DNA of 64,000 nt from contig CAUHNN010000008.1 in NCBI GenBank assembly GCA_959607715.1, positions 20,757 through 84,756 of the forward strand, in the 5' to 3' direction. The position numbers were made by a program, and so were the translations under genes. The DNA is from an uncultured Eggerthella sp. GTDB taxonomy: Bacteria; Actinomycetota; Coriobacteriia; Coriobacteriales; Eggerthellaceae. Under the pieces are notes generated by a model. It saw only the letters and a list, made by a program, of their open reading frames with translations. It was not told where the DNA came from and ran no database searches. Positions 32,692-41,737 of the stretch are shown here, piece by piece; positions within the stretch are counted from its first letter, which is position 1, and every line of letters starts with the position of its first letter.

Positions 32692-35375
32692 TAGTCCTTC
32701 TTTCTCTTGTAGCGAATGGGCTTGTCGTTGGCAGGCTTTTTCTTCGCCTTCGGAACCTCCGCAGCAGCCTCGGCAACGGAAGCATCACTGTACCCAGCTG
32801 CTTCAACGACGGCGCCGTCAGAAGGAAGCGGCGTCGAGGCGAAGGAGAAGCGCTGGATTTCGTCTCCGTACTTTCGAACGAGTTTAGCGAACTTGGGCTC
32901 GCGCGTCTTCCACATAGCGTAAAGAGGAGTCGCCACCGCGATCGAGGAGTACGAACCCGCGATGAGGCCCACCGCCATGGCGAAGGCGAAATCCTTCAAC
33001 GTCTCGCCACCGAAGAGCAGCATGCCGATAACGGGAACGAGAGAGGTGAGCGTCGTGTTAATCGTGCGAACGAACACCTGGTTAACCGAATGGTTCGCCA
33101 TGGACATGAACGTGCACTTCACCGCCTCGCCCTTCATGTTGTCGTTGATGCGATGGAACACGACGACGGTATCGTAGAGAGAATAACCGAGGATGGTCAG
33201 CAACGCGGCGATGGTGTTCGGAGTGACCTCGCGGCCGAACAGGGCATAGACGCCGACGACGATCACGAGGTCGTGAATAAGCGCGACAACGGCGGTAACG
33301 CCCATCTTGTACTCAAAGCGCAGCGCGATATAGGCGATGATCAGCAGAAGCGACACCGCAAAGGCGATGGCCGATGACTGGATGACCCCCGCGCCCCAGT
33401 CGGGACCGACGGTGTTGACTTCGTAGCTATCGGTTGAAAGGCCAAGGGAAGCGGCGACGTCGTTGGCGACCGCGGCAGCCTGCTCGGCCGAGGTGGTGGA
33501 AGTGCGGATCAGGTAGCCGGCCAATCCGTCGGCGTACGTCGTCTGAATGACGGCTTCAGGCTCGCCCGCCGCCGCGAATGCATCGCGCATCTGGTCGATG
33601 GTCACATCGCCCGTTTCATGGAAGGTGGTCGACGTGCCGCCAACGAATTCGATGCCGAACTGAAGCCCCTTCACCCCGACGACGAGGGCGGAAAGCACTA
33701 TGAGGGCAGCCGAAACGGAAAGGAGCACCTTGCGGACGCCCATGAAGTTGATGTCCCGCTTGATGAAGCGCCCCTTAAGGGAGCGAAGGGCCTTCAGGGC
33801 AAGGCTGGTGCGCTCGGCACGATCGGAAGGAGACTCCTCCTGCTTGCCCGAAGCGGAGCCGGTAAGCTGCGCGTAAACCGGGGCGGCGGCAAGGCTGTCC
33901 TTTATCCCCCAGAAGCCCGGATGCTTGGCGATGGAATGCGGAGCCAGCAGGCGGATGAGCGGAGCCTTCAGGATGAGCATCATGACGATGTCGCAGATGA
34001 TGCCGAGGGCGAGCGTCAAGCCGAAGCCCTTGACCGATGCCGAAGCCAGGAAAAACAGGGTGAGCGCGGAGACGAGCGTCACCAGGTCGGCGTCGATGGA
34101 GGTCTCGATGCCGTGGCGAACACCGGTCAAGGACGCGGCACGCACGCTACGACCCATGCGGATCTCCTCGCGGAAACGCTCGAGGACGAGGATGGACGAG
34201 TCGGCGGCCATGCCGATCGTGAGAACGATGCCCGCGATGCCGGCCAAAGACAGGGAGAACAGGCCAAACGCCGAAAGCGTAGCGAGCAAGCCCAGGTACA
34301 GGACGGCGAAAACGCCCATGGCCGCGGCCGTCAGCAGGCCAAGGCCGTGATAGAAAAAGAGCAGATAGAGCATGACGAGAGCAAGGCCGATAATCGCCAC
34401 CACAAGACCGCTCATCAAAGCGTCCTGGCCAAGCGTCGGGCCGACGACCTGGCTCTGCTCGTAATGGAAGCTCACGGGCAACGAACCGCTCTCCAAGACG
34501 GTCTGGAGAGCCTGGGCTTCTTCGAGCGTGTAGTTGCCGGTGATGGAGACCTGCCCACCGGTGATCTCGGATTGAACGGCGGGAGCCGACTGGATCTCGT
34601 TGTCGAGAACGATGACGATCTGCCCGTTGGTGGGAGCGAGGTCGCGCGTAGCCTGGGCGAAAGCTTCGGTCCCTTCCTGGTCAAGCGTCAGGTTGACCGC
34701 ATAGTACTGGCTCGTTTCGGAAGCCTTATCGACCGTGACGCGGGAAATGTTCTCGCCGGTAATGAGCGGCGTGTAGGTGCCGGGCTCCACTTCACGATAC
34801 GTGGTCTTGCCCGTGGGGAACGAATTGCCGAATTCGTCGGTCACCGACCCCTGTTGCAGGTACGTACCGCTTGCGATGGCGGACTGGTCCGCGGAGTCGG
34901 TGAAGGAATCCGCGCGAGCGAACTCGAGCTTACCGGTCTTGCCGATGGTCTGAAGGGCCGTTTCGGTATCCGAAAGCCCGGGAATCTGAACAAGGATCTG
35001 GTTGGTTCCCTGCACCTGAACCGTCGCCTCGGATGCGCCGAGGGCGTTAACGCGCGATTCAATGATGGCGCGGGACTTCTCCATGTCCTCCGCCGTCACC
35101 TCTTCACCATCGATGCTCTGGGCGGATAGGACGACCGAAAGACCTCCCTGGATGTCGAGGCCTTGGTTGATCTTCTCGCTCGGGGGCGTGAACATCACCA
35201 CGGAAGCGACGACGAGCACGGTGGTGAAAACGAGCAGCCATATGTTGCGGCGCTCCTTGCCGCCAGCGCGCTTCTTGCGCTTCTTTCCCGATGAAGGGCG
35301 CAGCGACTCCTCCGCCGCCTTGGCCGTCGAGGAGGATGCGTCTTCCTTTGACTTCTTCTTGAAAATACCTGCCAT
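32691..35375 (-). CDS. secDF: SecDF protein-export membrane protein (fused SecD and SecF)
   Basis: 894 residues. Residues 1-43 are a basic cytosolic tail and 45-62 the first membrane helix. The SecD motif QGLDIQGGLSVVL (71-83) and the large external domain follow, then five membrane helices (GLVVAIIGLALVMLYLLFF and the rest). The SecF half begins near residue 545 with its own helix and FGIEFVGGTS, followed by five more helices. SecDF uses proton motive force to complete export of Sec substrates. Fusion into one chain is known in several lineages. YajC, often upstream, is not in the 117-nt gap to tgt. A basic C-terminal tail (KKKPANDK) ends the chain. Confidence 0.96.
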   Translation of the reverse strand: MAGIFKKKSKEDASSSTAKAAEESLRPSSGKKRKKRAGGKERRNIWLLVFTTVLVVASVVMFTPPSEKINQGLDIQGGLSVVLSAQSIDGEEVTAEDMEKSRAIIESRVNALGASEATVQVQGTNQILVQIPGLSDTETALQTIGKTGKLEFARADSFTDSADQSAIASGTYLQQGSVTDEFGNSFPTGKTTYREVEPGTYTPLITGENISRVTVDKASETSQYYAVNLTLDQEGTEAFAQATRDLAPTNGQIVIVLDNEIQSAPAVQSEITGGQVSITGNYTLEEAQALQTVLESGSLPVSFHYEQSQVVGPTLGQDALMSGLVVAIIGLALVMLYLLFFYHGLGLLTAAAMGVFAVLYLGLLATLSAFGLFSLSLAGIAGIVLTIGMAADSSILVLERFREEIRMGRSVRAASLTGVRHGIETSIDADLVTLVSALTLFFLASASVKGFGLTLALGIICDIVMMLILKAPLIRLLAPHSIAKHPGFWGIKDSLAAAPVYAQLTGSASGKQEESPSDRAERTSLALKALRSLKGRFIKRDINFMGVRKVLLSVSAALIVLSALVVGVKGLQFGIEFVGGTSTTFHETGDVTIDQMRDAFAAAGEPEAVIQTTYADGLAGYLIRTSTTSAEQAAAVANDVAASLGLSTDSYEVNTVGPDWGAGVIQSSAIAFAVSLLLIIAYIALRFEYKMGVTAVVALIHDLVIVVGVYALFGREVTPNTIAALLTILGYSLYDTVVVFHRINDNMKGEAVKCTFMSMANHSVNQVFVRTINTTLTSLVPVIGMLLFGGETLKDFAFAMAVGLIAGSYSSIAVATPLYAMWKTREPKFAKLVRKYGDEIQRFSFASTPLPSDGAVVEAAGYSDASVAEAAAEVPKAKKKPANDKPIRYKRKKD

Positions 35376-35492
35376 GAGTTTCCCTTTTATATCTTCTGTC
35401 CATGAGGCGCGTTTTAGGCGTAGCTTCCCTATGATAGCGCGAAGCCCCTCGCCCGCCGCCGCTGCCGGGCATTATTTAGATCTTTGAAACGA

Positions 35493-36638
35493 TTAATAGT
35501 CCTTCGCCGCAGGGGACTCCATCCACTCCCTATAAAAATCCTCATACGCATCGGCGAGAATCGCTTCGCGAGCACGCGCCATGAGGTCGATCAGGAAATG
35601 GAGGTTGTGGATGCTCAGAAGAACGCTCCCGAGCATCTCGTTCTGCTTGACCAGATGGCGCAGATAGGAACGGCTGTGCGTCCGGCACGTCGGACACGAG
35701 CACTTCGGGTCGAGGGGGCCGAAATCGTGCACGAAACGGGCGTTGCGCATGTTCAAACGGCCCTCGGACGAGAACGCCGTGCCCATGCGGGCCGTGCGCG
35801 TGGGAAGGACGCAGTCGAACATGTCGACGCCCTCGTGGACCGCCCGCACCAGCGTCGTCGGATTGCCCACGCCCATGAGATAGCGAGGCTTGTCCTCGGG
35901 CAAGGCGCGCGCGACGTCTCCGAGCGTCTCGAACATGGTCTCATGGTCTTCGCCGACCGAATAGCCGCCGATGCCGAATCCCTTGAAGTCCTTGTGTCCC
36001 GAACGCACGCTTTCGTCGCTGATCTCAACCAAGCGCCTGATGGACTCAAGGCGAAGATCGAGGTTCATCCCACCTTGGCAGATCCCGAACAGCGCCTGGT
36101 CTTCGCGCGTATGGGCAGCAAGACAGCGCTTTGCCCACGAAGCGGAAAGGTCGACGGCGCGCTGGACGAATTGGCGCGTCGCCGGATAGGGCGGACACTG
36201 ATCGAGCTGCATGATGATGTCGGCGCCGAGCTTCTGCTGGATCTCCATGTTCTTTTCGGGCGTCCAGCGGATCTTGTCGCCATCGTAGATCGACTGGAAG
36301 GTCACGCCATCGTCGTCGAGCTTGCGCGTATCGGCGAGTGAGAAGATCTGGAAGCCCCCCGAATCGGTCAGCATCGGACCGTCGTAGGCCATGAACGAAT
36401 GAAGGCCGCCCGCCTCGGCGATCAAATCGGCACCGGGACGCATGGCCAAATGATAGGTGTTGGAAAGAACGATCTGGGACCCGATCTCGCGAAGCGTCTG
36501 AGGGCGAATGCCCTTGACCGTCGCAGACGTTCCCACCGGCATGAACAAAGGCGTGCGGACCGTGCCGTGGGCGGTCTCGAACGAACCGGCGCGCGCATGC
36601 CCGCTACGCGCCTCGATGCAGTAATCGAACAGGGCCAT
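35493..36638 (-). CDS. tgt: tRNA-guanine (queuine) transglycosylase
   Basis: 381 residues from ATG 36638, which overlaps the upstream HAD stop as TAATG. It exchanges guanine for preQ1 in the anticodon of GUN tRNAs. Visible are MPVGTSATVKG, the substrate-pocket LTDSGGFQIFSL, the nucleophile region TRTARMGTAF and the zinc site CSCPTCRTHSRSYLRH. QueA and QueH, the next enzymes in queuosine synthesis, are fused in one gene immediately across the divergent promoter region (37.4-39.1 kb), so the neighbourhood is a queuosine cluster. It lies 117 nt upstream of secDF. Confidence 0.97.
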   Translation of the reverse strand: MALFDYCIEARSGHARAGSFETAHGTVRTPLFMPVGTSATVKGIRPQTLREIGSQIVLSNTYHLAMRPGADLIAEAGGLHSFMAYDGPMLTDSGGFQIFSLADTRKLDDDGVTFQSIYDGDKIRWTPEKNMEIQQKLGADIIMQLDQCPPYPATRQFVQRAVDLSASWAKRCLAAHTREDQALFGICQGGMNLDLRLESIRRLVEISDESVRSGHKDFKGFGIGGYSVGEDHETMFETLGDVARALPEDKPRYLMGVGNPTTLVRAVHEGVDMFDCVLPTRTARMGTAFSSEGRLNMRNARFVHDFGPLDPKCSCPTCRTHSRSYLRHLVKQNEMLGSVLLSIHNLHFLIDLMARAREAILADAYEDFYREWMESPAAKDY

Positions 36639-37363
36639 TATTCGCACTCCGGAAGGTTTTCGACGAACGAGAGGAATTCAGCGAGCGAACCGTGCTTGAC
36701 CGACTCGACGTCGAAGCCGATGGGGTCGAGCAGGCAATCGGTGACGAGGAAGCCATCGACGCCGAGATCGAGCGCAGCGAGATCTTCCTTGGTGTTGTTG
36801 CCCACCATCAAGATGCTCTCGGCAGCGACGCCGGCTGCCTTGATGTTTTCGCGGTAGTAGGCCGCGTAGGGCTTGACGCTGGTGGAGTTCTCGTACGAGG
36901 TGATGCGCTCGAACGCATCGACGGGGACGCCCGCCCAGCCCAAGCGCTTCTCAACGGCGATCCGCGGGAAGAGCGGCATGGTGGTGAGGTAGAGCGGATA
37001 GCCCTTCTCCTTCAAAAGCGACACGATACGCGCCGATTCGGGGGTGGGAACGATTCCCTGGCCCAACTCATCGAAACGCGTTTCGTAGAAATCATCGAGA
37101 AGAGGCGCCAGCCCATCGGAATCGCATTTCAGCAAAGAAGCGAAAACCGACCAGAACCGATCGGCGTTCGTCCCCTCCCCTTCAACGGTCATAGCCTTCG
37201 TCGCGGCAAGCAGCGCCTCGAGAAACGCGTCGCCGTCGAAGCCCTGCTCGGAAGCGAATTCCCGCAGCGCACCGAAATAACGCTTGATGAAAAGATCCAT
37301 ATCGAGAGGGAGCAGCGTCCCATCGAGGTCGAAGAAAATCGCCTTGTAGGCGGGTTGTGGCAT
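36638..37363 (-). CDS. HAD-superfamily hydrolase
   Basis: 241 residues from ATG 37363 with AAAGGA upstream. The HAD motifs are clear: FFDLDGTLLPLD (nucleophile DxD), YLTTMP (motif II threonine), SVKPYAAYY (motif III lysine) and MVGNNTKEDL (acidic motif IV, with N-N in place of the usual G-D start). A helical cap lies between motifs I and II. The substrate is unknown. It is the first gene of a unit with tgt (1-nt overlap), so a link to queuosine metabolism is possible but unproven. Confidence 0.85.
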   Translation of the reverse strand: MPQPAYKAIFFDLDGTLLPLDMDLFIKRYFGALREFASEQGFDGDAFLEALLAATKAMTVEGEGTNADRFWSVFASLLKCDSDGLAPLLDDFYETRFDELGQGIVPTPESARIVSLLKEKGYPLYLTTMPLFPRIAVEKRLGWAGVPVDAFERITSYENSTSVKPYAAYYRENIKAAGVAAESILMVGNNTKEDLAALDLGVDGFLVTDCLLDPIGFDVESVKHGSLAEFLSFVENLPECE

Positions 37364-37446
37364 ACGGGGATTCCTTTCTACGGTGAACTCTCTAGCGAGT
37401 ATCAAATGCTAGTATAAGTGAGCTGGAAGGAGCGCATGACGAACCT

Positions 37447-39132
37447 ATGAAATTGTTACTTCACGCCTGCTGCGGCCCCTGCTCTCTCGAGCCGGTGAGG
37501 CTGCTCGTCGAAGCCGGCCACGACATCACGATCGCCTACTTCAACTCGAACATCGCACCAGCAGACGAATACGAGCACCGCCTCGATACGCTGCTCGGTT
37601 GGGCGCGCTCGCAGGGCATCCCCGTCATCGAAGGGGCCTACGAGCCGAACGAGTGGCGAGCACGCATCGGGCGCGCGTGGAAAGCCGGCGATCCGCGCGA
37701 AAACCGCTGTCGCGCCTGCTACCGCGCACGCCTTGAGGAGCTTGCGCGCTACGCCGACGAAAACGGGTTCGAGGGCATAGCGACCACCCTTTCGGTGAGC
37801 CCCTACCAATACATCGACATGATCGAAGAGGAGCTCGAGCGAGCGGCCGCATCTTTCGGCCTCGCTGCCGTCTTCGAGGATTACCGACCCTACTACCCCC
37901 AGGCGACCATCAGAAGCCGAGAAGAGGGAATGTACCGCCAAAACTACTGCGGCTGCGCCTGGTCCGATGCCGAAGCACGAGCCGAAAGAGAAGAGCGGAA
38001 AGCCGAACGAAAGGCCGCGAAGATGAAGAAGAAAGCAGAAAAACTCGCCGCTTTGACGACGAGCGATTTCGATTACGAACTGCCCGAGGAGCTTATCGCC
38101 CAAAAGCCCGCCGAAGAGCGCGACGGCTGCCGCATGCTCGTGATGAAGCGCGCTAACGGGGCCCTGCACGACGAGATCTTCCGCGATATCTACGACCACC
38201 TGAAGCCAGGGGATCTGCTCGTCGCCAACGAAACGCGCGTCATGCCCGCCCGACTGCTCGGCGCGAAACGCGTCACCGGCGGCCAATCCGAGGTCTTCCT
38301 GCTACGCGAGCGCTTCGACGTCGAGGAAAAGAAGGACTCGAGCGCCGTCTGGGAGGTTCTCGTTCGCCCGGGCAAGCGCCTAAAGCCCGGCGCCATCGTC
38401 GACTTCACCGACGCGCAAGGCGACGTCGTCCTTTCCGCCGAGATCATCGATTGGGTGGAAGACGCCGAAAAGGGAGAGAGGCTCGCGCGCCTCACGACGC
38501 CGCTGCCTTCCCTCGACGAGGCGCTTCATCGCGTAGGACACACGCCGCTGCCGCCCTACATCAAGAACTACGCCGGCGACGAAGAGCTCTACCAGACCGT
38601 TTTCTCCCAGGAGGAGCGCAGCGCTGCCGCGCCCACCGCAGGCCTGCATTTCACGCCCGAGCTGATCGGCCGCATCAAAGAAAAAGGAGTCGGCTTCGAA
38701 ACGGTCCATCTCGAAGTGGGGCTCGACACCTTCCGCATCGTCGACGAAGAGAACCCGCGCGACCACCAAATCCACACCGAACGCTACACCGTCCCCGAGA
38801 AAACCGTCGAGGCCATCAAGAAGGCCAAAGCTGCCGGCGGGCGCGTCGTCGCCGTGGGCACGACGAGCGTGCGCAGCCTCGAATCGGCATGGAGCGAAGA
38901 AGCCGGCGATATACTCCCCCGCGACCGCGAGGCCACGTCGCTGTTCATCCTTCCCGGCTACGAATTCCACGTGGTCGATGCGCTCATCACGAACTTCCAC
39001 GTGCCGAGATCGACTCTCATGATGCTCGTGAGCGCCTTCTCCTCGCGGGACAACATCATGAAAGCCTACCGCCACGCCATCAAACGTCGCTACCGGATGC
39101 TCTCGTTCGGCGATGCGATGTTCATCGAATAA
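37447..39132 (+). CDS. queA: QueH epoxyqueuosine reductase - QueA fusion
   Basis: 561 residues. Residues 1-175 are QueH (DUF208): HACCGPCS (C8, C9, C12), CRACYRARL (C88, C91), SPYQY and NYCGCAWS (C168, C170), the cysteines that bind an iron-sulfur cluster and a metal. Residues 176-203 are a highly charged helical linker. Residues 205-561 are QueA, with ELIAQKPA, LLVANETRVMPARL, APTAGLHFT, HLEVGLDTFR and ITNFHVPRSTLMML. QueA adds the epoxycyclopentane ring from S-adenosylmethionine to preQ1-tRNA and QueH reduces epoxyqueuosine to queuosine, so the fusion covers the last two steps. Transcribed divergently from HAD-tgt. The ribosome-binding site AAGGAG is better placed for a 4-codon minicistron (ATG 37436) than for this ATG. 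Confidence 0.93.
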   Translation: MKLLLHACCGPCSLEPVRLLVEAGHDITIAYFNSNIAPADEYEHRLDTLLGWARSQGIPVIEGAYEPNEWRARIGRAWKAGDPRENRCRACYRARLEELARYADENGFEGIATTLSVSPYQYIDMIEEELERAAASFGLAAVFEDYRPYYPQATIRSREEGMYRQNYCGCAWSDAEARAEREERKAERKAAKMKKKAEKLAALTTSDFDYELPEELIAQKPAEERDGCRMLVMKRANGALHDEIFRDIYDHLKPGDLLVANETRVMPARLLGAKRVTGGQSEVFLLRERFDVEEKKDSSAVWEVLVRPGKRLKPGAIVDFTDAQGDVVLSAEIIDWVEDAEKGERLARLTTPLPSLDEALHRVGHTPLPPYIKNYAGDEELYQTVFSQEERSAAAPTAGLHFTPELIGRIKEKGVGFETVHLEVGLDTFRIVDEENPRDHQIHTERYTVPEKTVEAIKKAKAAGGRVVAVGTTSVRSLESAWSEEAGDILPRDREATSLFILPGYEFHVVDALITNFHVPRSTLMMLVSAFSSRDNIMKAYRHAIKRRYRMLSFGDAMFIE

Positions 39133-39140
39133 ACCGACCT

Positions 39141-39173
39141 CCAGCGCCTGCGGCCATCGGCTGCGGGCGCTGG
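39141..39173 (+). other. 15-bp RNA hairpin between queH-queA and the NYN gene
   Basis: CCAGCGCCTGCGGCC pairs with GGCTGCGGGCGCTGG around an ATC loop: 15 pairs, two of them G-U. No T-run follows; the next bases are CCGTAAAGGAG, the ribosome-binding site of the NYN gene. It could be a Rho-assisted terminator, an mRNA stabiliser or a translation control element. Confidence 0.6.
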
Positions 39174-39189
39174 CCGTAAAGGAGCCTCA

Positions 39190-40035
39190 ATGGAAAAAGA
39201 AATGAAAATAGCCGTGCTCATCGACGCTGAAAACGTCTCGAGCAAATACGTCGACATCATCCTGCGCGAAGCCTCGAGCCTCGGCAACCTTATCTACAAG
39301 CGCGTCTACGGCAACTGGACCACGCCTCTTCTCAATTCATGGAAAACCGCCCTGCTCGACAACGCCATCCAGCCCATACAGCAGTACAGCAACACCGCAG
39401 GGAAGAACTCGTCGGATTCCGCGCTCATCATCGACGCCATGGATCTTCTCTATCAAAAGCGCCTCGACGCCTTCTGCATCGTCTCGTCCGACAGCGATTT
39501 CACGCGGCTAGCAAGCCGCCTGCGCGAATCGGAGATGTACGTGCTCGGCATGGGCGAGCAGAAAACGCCGCGCGCATTCATCTCGGCATGCAACAAGTTC
39601 GTCTATCTCGACCTGCTCTACAAGCAGACGCACAGCCCCGCACCCGCGAAGAAGAAGGCCAAGCAAGAACCGAAGAGACAGACCGCAGACCAGGGAAGCG
39701 AGAAGCCAACCAAGAAGCAGCCGCGCAAGGAGGAAATGCCTGCGCCCGAGGAAAGCGCGAGCATCGAGACGACCGGCGAAGGATCCGACATCATCGTGGT
39801 CGAATCGACCCTGCGCGACGTGGCCGAAGAGTTCAGCGGCGACGACGGCTGGATCCTCTCGGCGCGACTGGGAGCCTACCTCTCTAAGCGCCTGCCCGAC
39901 TTCGACACGCGCAACTTCGGCTTCCGGAAGTTCGTCCCCTTCATCGAATCGCTTGGCATCTTCGAGAAAAAGGACGTCACGGACCCGAACCGCTCCGAAG
40001 CGCGCGACGTCTACTTCAGGCTCGTCGAGGAGTAA
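39190..40035 (+). CDS. NYN-domain RNase-like protein with LOTUS/OST-HTH domain
   Basis: 281 residues. The NYN (PIN-like) domain spans about residues 6-140, with acidic sites in VLIDAENVS, SDSALIIDAMDLLY and IVSSDSDFTRLASRLRE, the usual metal-binding set of LabA/NYN nucleases. Residues 145-195 are a Lys/Pro/Glu-rich linker. Residues 200-275 match the OST-HTH/LOTUS domain (LRDVAEEF, GWILSARLGAYLSKRLPDF, FGFRKFVPFIESLGIFE), which binds RNA, often G-rich structures. The protein is probably an RNA-processing nuclease. It starts 57 nt after queH-queA, behind a strong hairpin, and the ribosome-binding site is AAAGGAG. Confidence 0.85.
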   Translation: MEKEMKIAVLIDAENVSSKYVDIILREASSLGNLIYKRVYGNWTTPLLNSWKTALLDNAIQPIQQYSNTAGKNSSDSALIIDAMDLLYQKRLDAFCIVSSDSDFTRLASRLRESEMYVLGMGEQKTPRAFISACNKFVYLDLLYKQTHSPAPAKKKAKQEPKRQTADQGSEKPTKKQPRKEEMPAPEESASIETTGEGSDIIVVESTLRDVAEEFSGDDGWILSARLGAYLSKRLPDFDTRNFGFRKFVPFIESLGIFEKKDVTDPNRSEARDVYFRLVEE

Positions 40036-40118
40036 CGGCCGGAGCCCGAAGGCAAGCCAGCCGGACCGCGATGAAAGGCCCTTCTCGAAAAATGCCCCGC
40101 TCCTTCAAACCCGGAGCC

Positions 40119-40159
40119 GACCGCGCGTATGGTCAGGCAATGCGTCCATACGCGCGGTC
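40119..40159 (-). terminator. 14-bp hairpin straddling the pdxR stop codon
   Basis: GACCGCGCGTATGG at 40119-40132 pairs perfectly with CCATACGCGCGGTC at 40146-40159, with a 13-nt loop that includes the pdxR stop. A second smaller stem (GCTCC/GGAGC) followed by ATTTTTC lies just downstream on the minus strand. Together they probably end pdxR transcription. Confidence 0.5.
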
Positions 40160-41590
40160 AAGCGCATTCGCTGCCGCGACGGCCTTCCCCTCATCGAGAC
40201 CGGCGATGGAGACCACGAAGCGACAACGATCGGGGGCCAAGGCCGCCAGGGACCCTTCGCCGAGGCAAAACGAAGACAGGGCGGAAATGCGAACCCCCTC
40301 TTCAGCCGCAGCCTCGACGAACCGCCTTCCCCATCGACGATCCTTCCGCTCGCCGATGGGGAGGCCCATGAGGAAATGCAGCCCCTCGTCCGCCTGCTCG
40401 ATCGACATGCCGTCAGAAAACGAGCACATGCGCGCTGCCGCGACGAACGCATCGCGCACGCCTCGATAGTGCGTGCGCATGCGGTTGACGTGACGTTCGT
40501 AGGACCCGCTCTCGATAAAGCGCGCCAGCGCAAGCTGATCGACCGCGCTTACCGTATTGGAATAGAACCCGAACTCGTCGCGAAAACGCATCGCCAATGC
40601 TTCGGGCAAGACCATATACCCTACGCGAAACGCCGGTCCTAGGCTTTTGGCGAAGGTGTTCGCGTAGATGACGCGGCCCGCCGCGTCGATGCTCTCCAGA
40701 GACGGTATGGCTTTACCCTGAAGACGGAACTCGCAGTCGTAATCATCCTCGATGAGATAGCGCCCTTGCTCCTCGCAGGCCCATCCCAGCAGCTCGTAGC
40801 GACGGCCGATCGACGTCACGATGCCCGTGGGATACTGATGGGAAGGCATGAGATGCAGGATGGAAGCGTCCGATGCGCGCAAAGCATCCGCGCAAACCCC
40901 CGAACCATCGAGCGGCAGATAGCGCAACGAAACGGAATTGGCTTCGTAGATCCGCGCAAGGCGAGGGTATCCTGGATCTTCAAGGGCGTAGGCCCGATCA
41001 CGGCCAAGCAGCTGGACCAGCCAGTTGTAGAGAACCTGAGAGCCAGCCCCCACGACGATGCATTCGGGGTCGACCTCCATCCCGCGGAACCCTTTCAAAT
41101 GCTCAGCGATGGCGCAACGCAGGCGAAGGAGCCCGAAAGGATCGGTTTCCCCTATCAACTCCCGCTCGTCCTCAAGCGACAACGCCTCGCGCACCGTCTT
41201 CGCCCACGAGGCGTACGGGAACACCCCCGAAGGAAACGAGGAACCCGTCAGATCGATCACACAGGCGCAATGGCCCTTCCCGCTCGATTTCGCCCCTTGC
41301 CCCTTCGACGCGAAACCGTGAACCGCCGACGCGGATGGCAACGGGGCCCCCACATCGCAGGCGAAATAGCCGCGACGAGGCTCGGTGCGCAGATAGCCTT
41401 CTGCGACGAGCTGACGATAAGCGCTTTCGACCGTGACGAGGCTCACCCCCAGATGGCGGGCGAACGAGCGCTTGGAGGGCATCTTTTCCCCGGCAGCGAT
41501 GCCCCCTCCCTCGATATCCGCTTTGATGCAGCTGTACAAATGGGAATAAAGGCTCTCTTCGCCGCGATCATCAAAGGAATATGTCAGCAT
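40133..41590 (-). CDS. pdxR: MocR/GntR-type transcriptional regulator, probable PdxR
   Basis: 485 residues. Residues about 12-78 are a GntR winged helix (MPSKRSFARHLGVSLVTVES, then YRQLVAEGYL). Residues 110-480 are an aminotransferase-like fold with the PLP-pocket EDDYD (281-285) and lysine K315 in NTFAKSLGPAFRVGY. MocR regulators sense PLP through this domain. It is transcribed divergently from pdxST with 147 nt between, the classic arrangement of PdxR, which controls PLP synthase genes. The coordinates fix the role with good confidence; whether it activates or represses is not visible. Confidence 0.88.
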   Translation of the reverse strand: MLTYSFDDRGEESLYSHLYSCIKADIEGGGIAAGEKMPSKRSFARHLGVSLVTVESAYRQLVAEGYLRTEPRRGYFACDVGAPLPSASAVHGFASKGQGAKSSGKGHCACVIDLTGSSFPSGVFPYASWAKTVREALSLEDERELIGETDPFGLLRLRCAIAEHLKGFRGMEVDPECIVVGAGSQVLYNWLVQLLGRDRAYALEDPGYPRLARIYEANSVSLRYLPLDGSGVCADALRASDASILHLMPSHQYPTGIVTSIGRRYELLGWACEEQGRYLIEDDYDCEFRLQGKAIPSLESIDAAGRVIYANTFAKSLGPAFRVGYMVLPEALAMRFRDEFGFYSNTVSAVDQLALARFIESGSYERHVNRMRTHYRGVRDAFVAAARMCSFSDGMSIEQADEGLHFLMGLPIGERKDRRWGRRFVEAAAEEGVRISALSSFCLGEGSLAALAPDRCRFVVSIAGLDEGKAVAAANALDRAYGRIA

Positions 41591-41737
41591 GCATGCGCCC
41601 CTTCACCTTATCTGACCCGCATCTGGTCTTATCATTTTTCATTCTATTGGCTCTATAGATATTATCAGTTGAAGCGTAAAGTCTCATCCATTCATTGAAG
41701 CGCCTTCACTAAGGCACGACCGACGTAAGGAGAGGCC
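41591..41737. promoter_or_regulatory. Divergent pdxR/pdxS control region with TTATC repeats
   Basis: This AT-rich gap holds three same-direction copies of TTATC(T/A), beginning at 41608, 41629 and 41662, the last two 33 bp apart. MocR-type regulators typically bind direct repeats between divergent promoters. TATAGAT and TATTAT are candidate -10 elements for pdxS, but no clean -35 is seen. Confidence 0.4.

Noticed and set aside
35376..35492. Search for yajC between tgt and secDF.
   Set aside because: Only 117 nt with no frame of suitable length; yajC must be elsewhere or absent.
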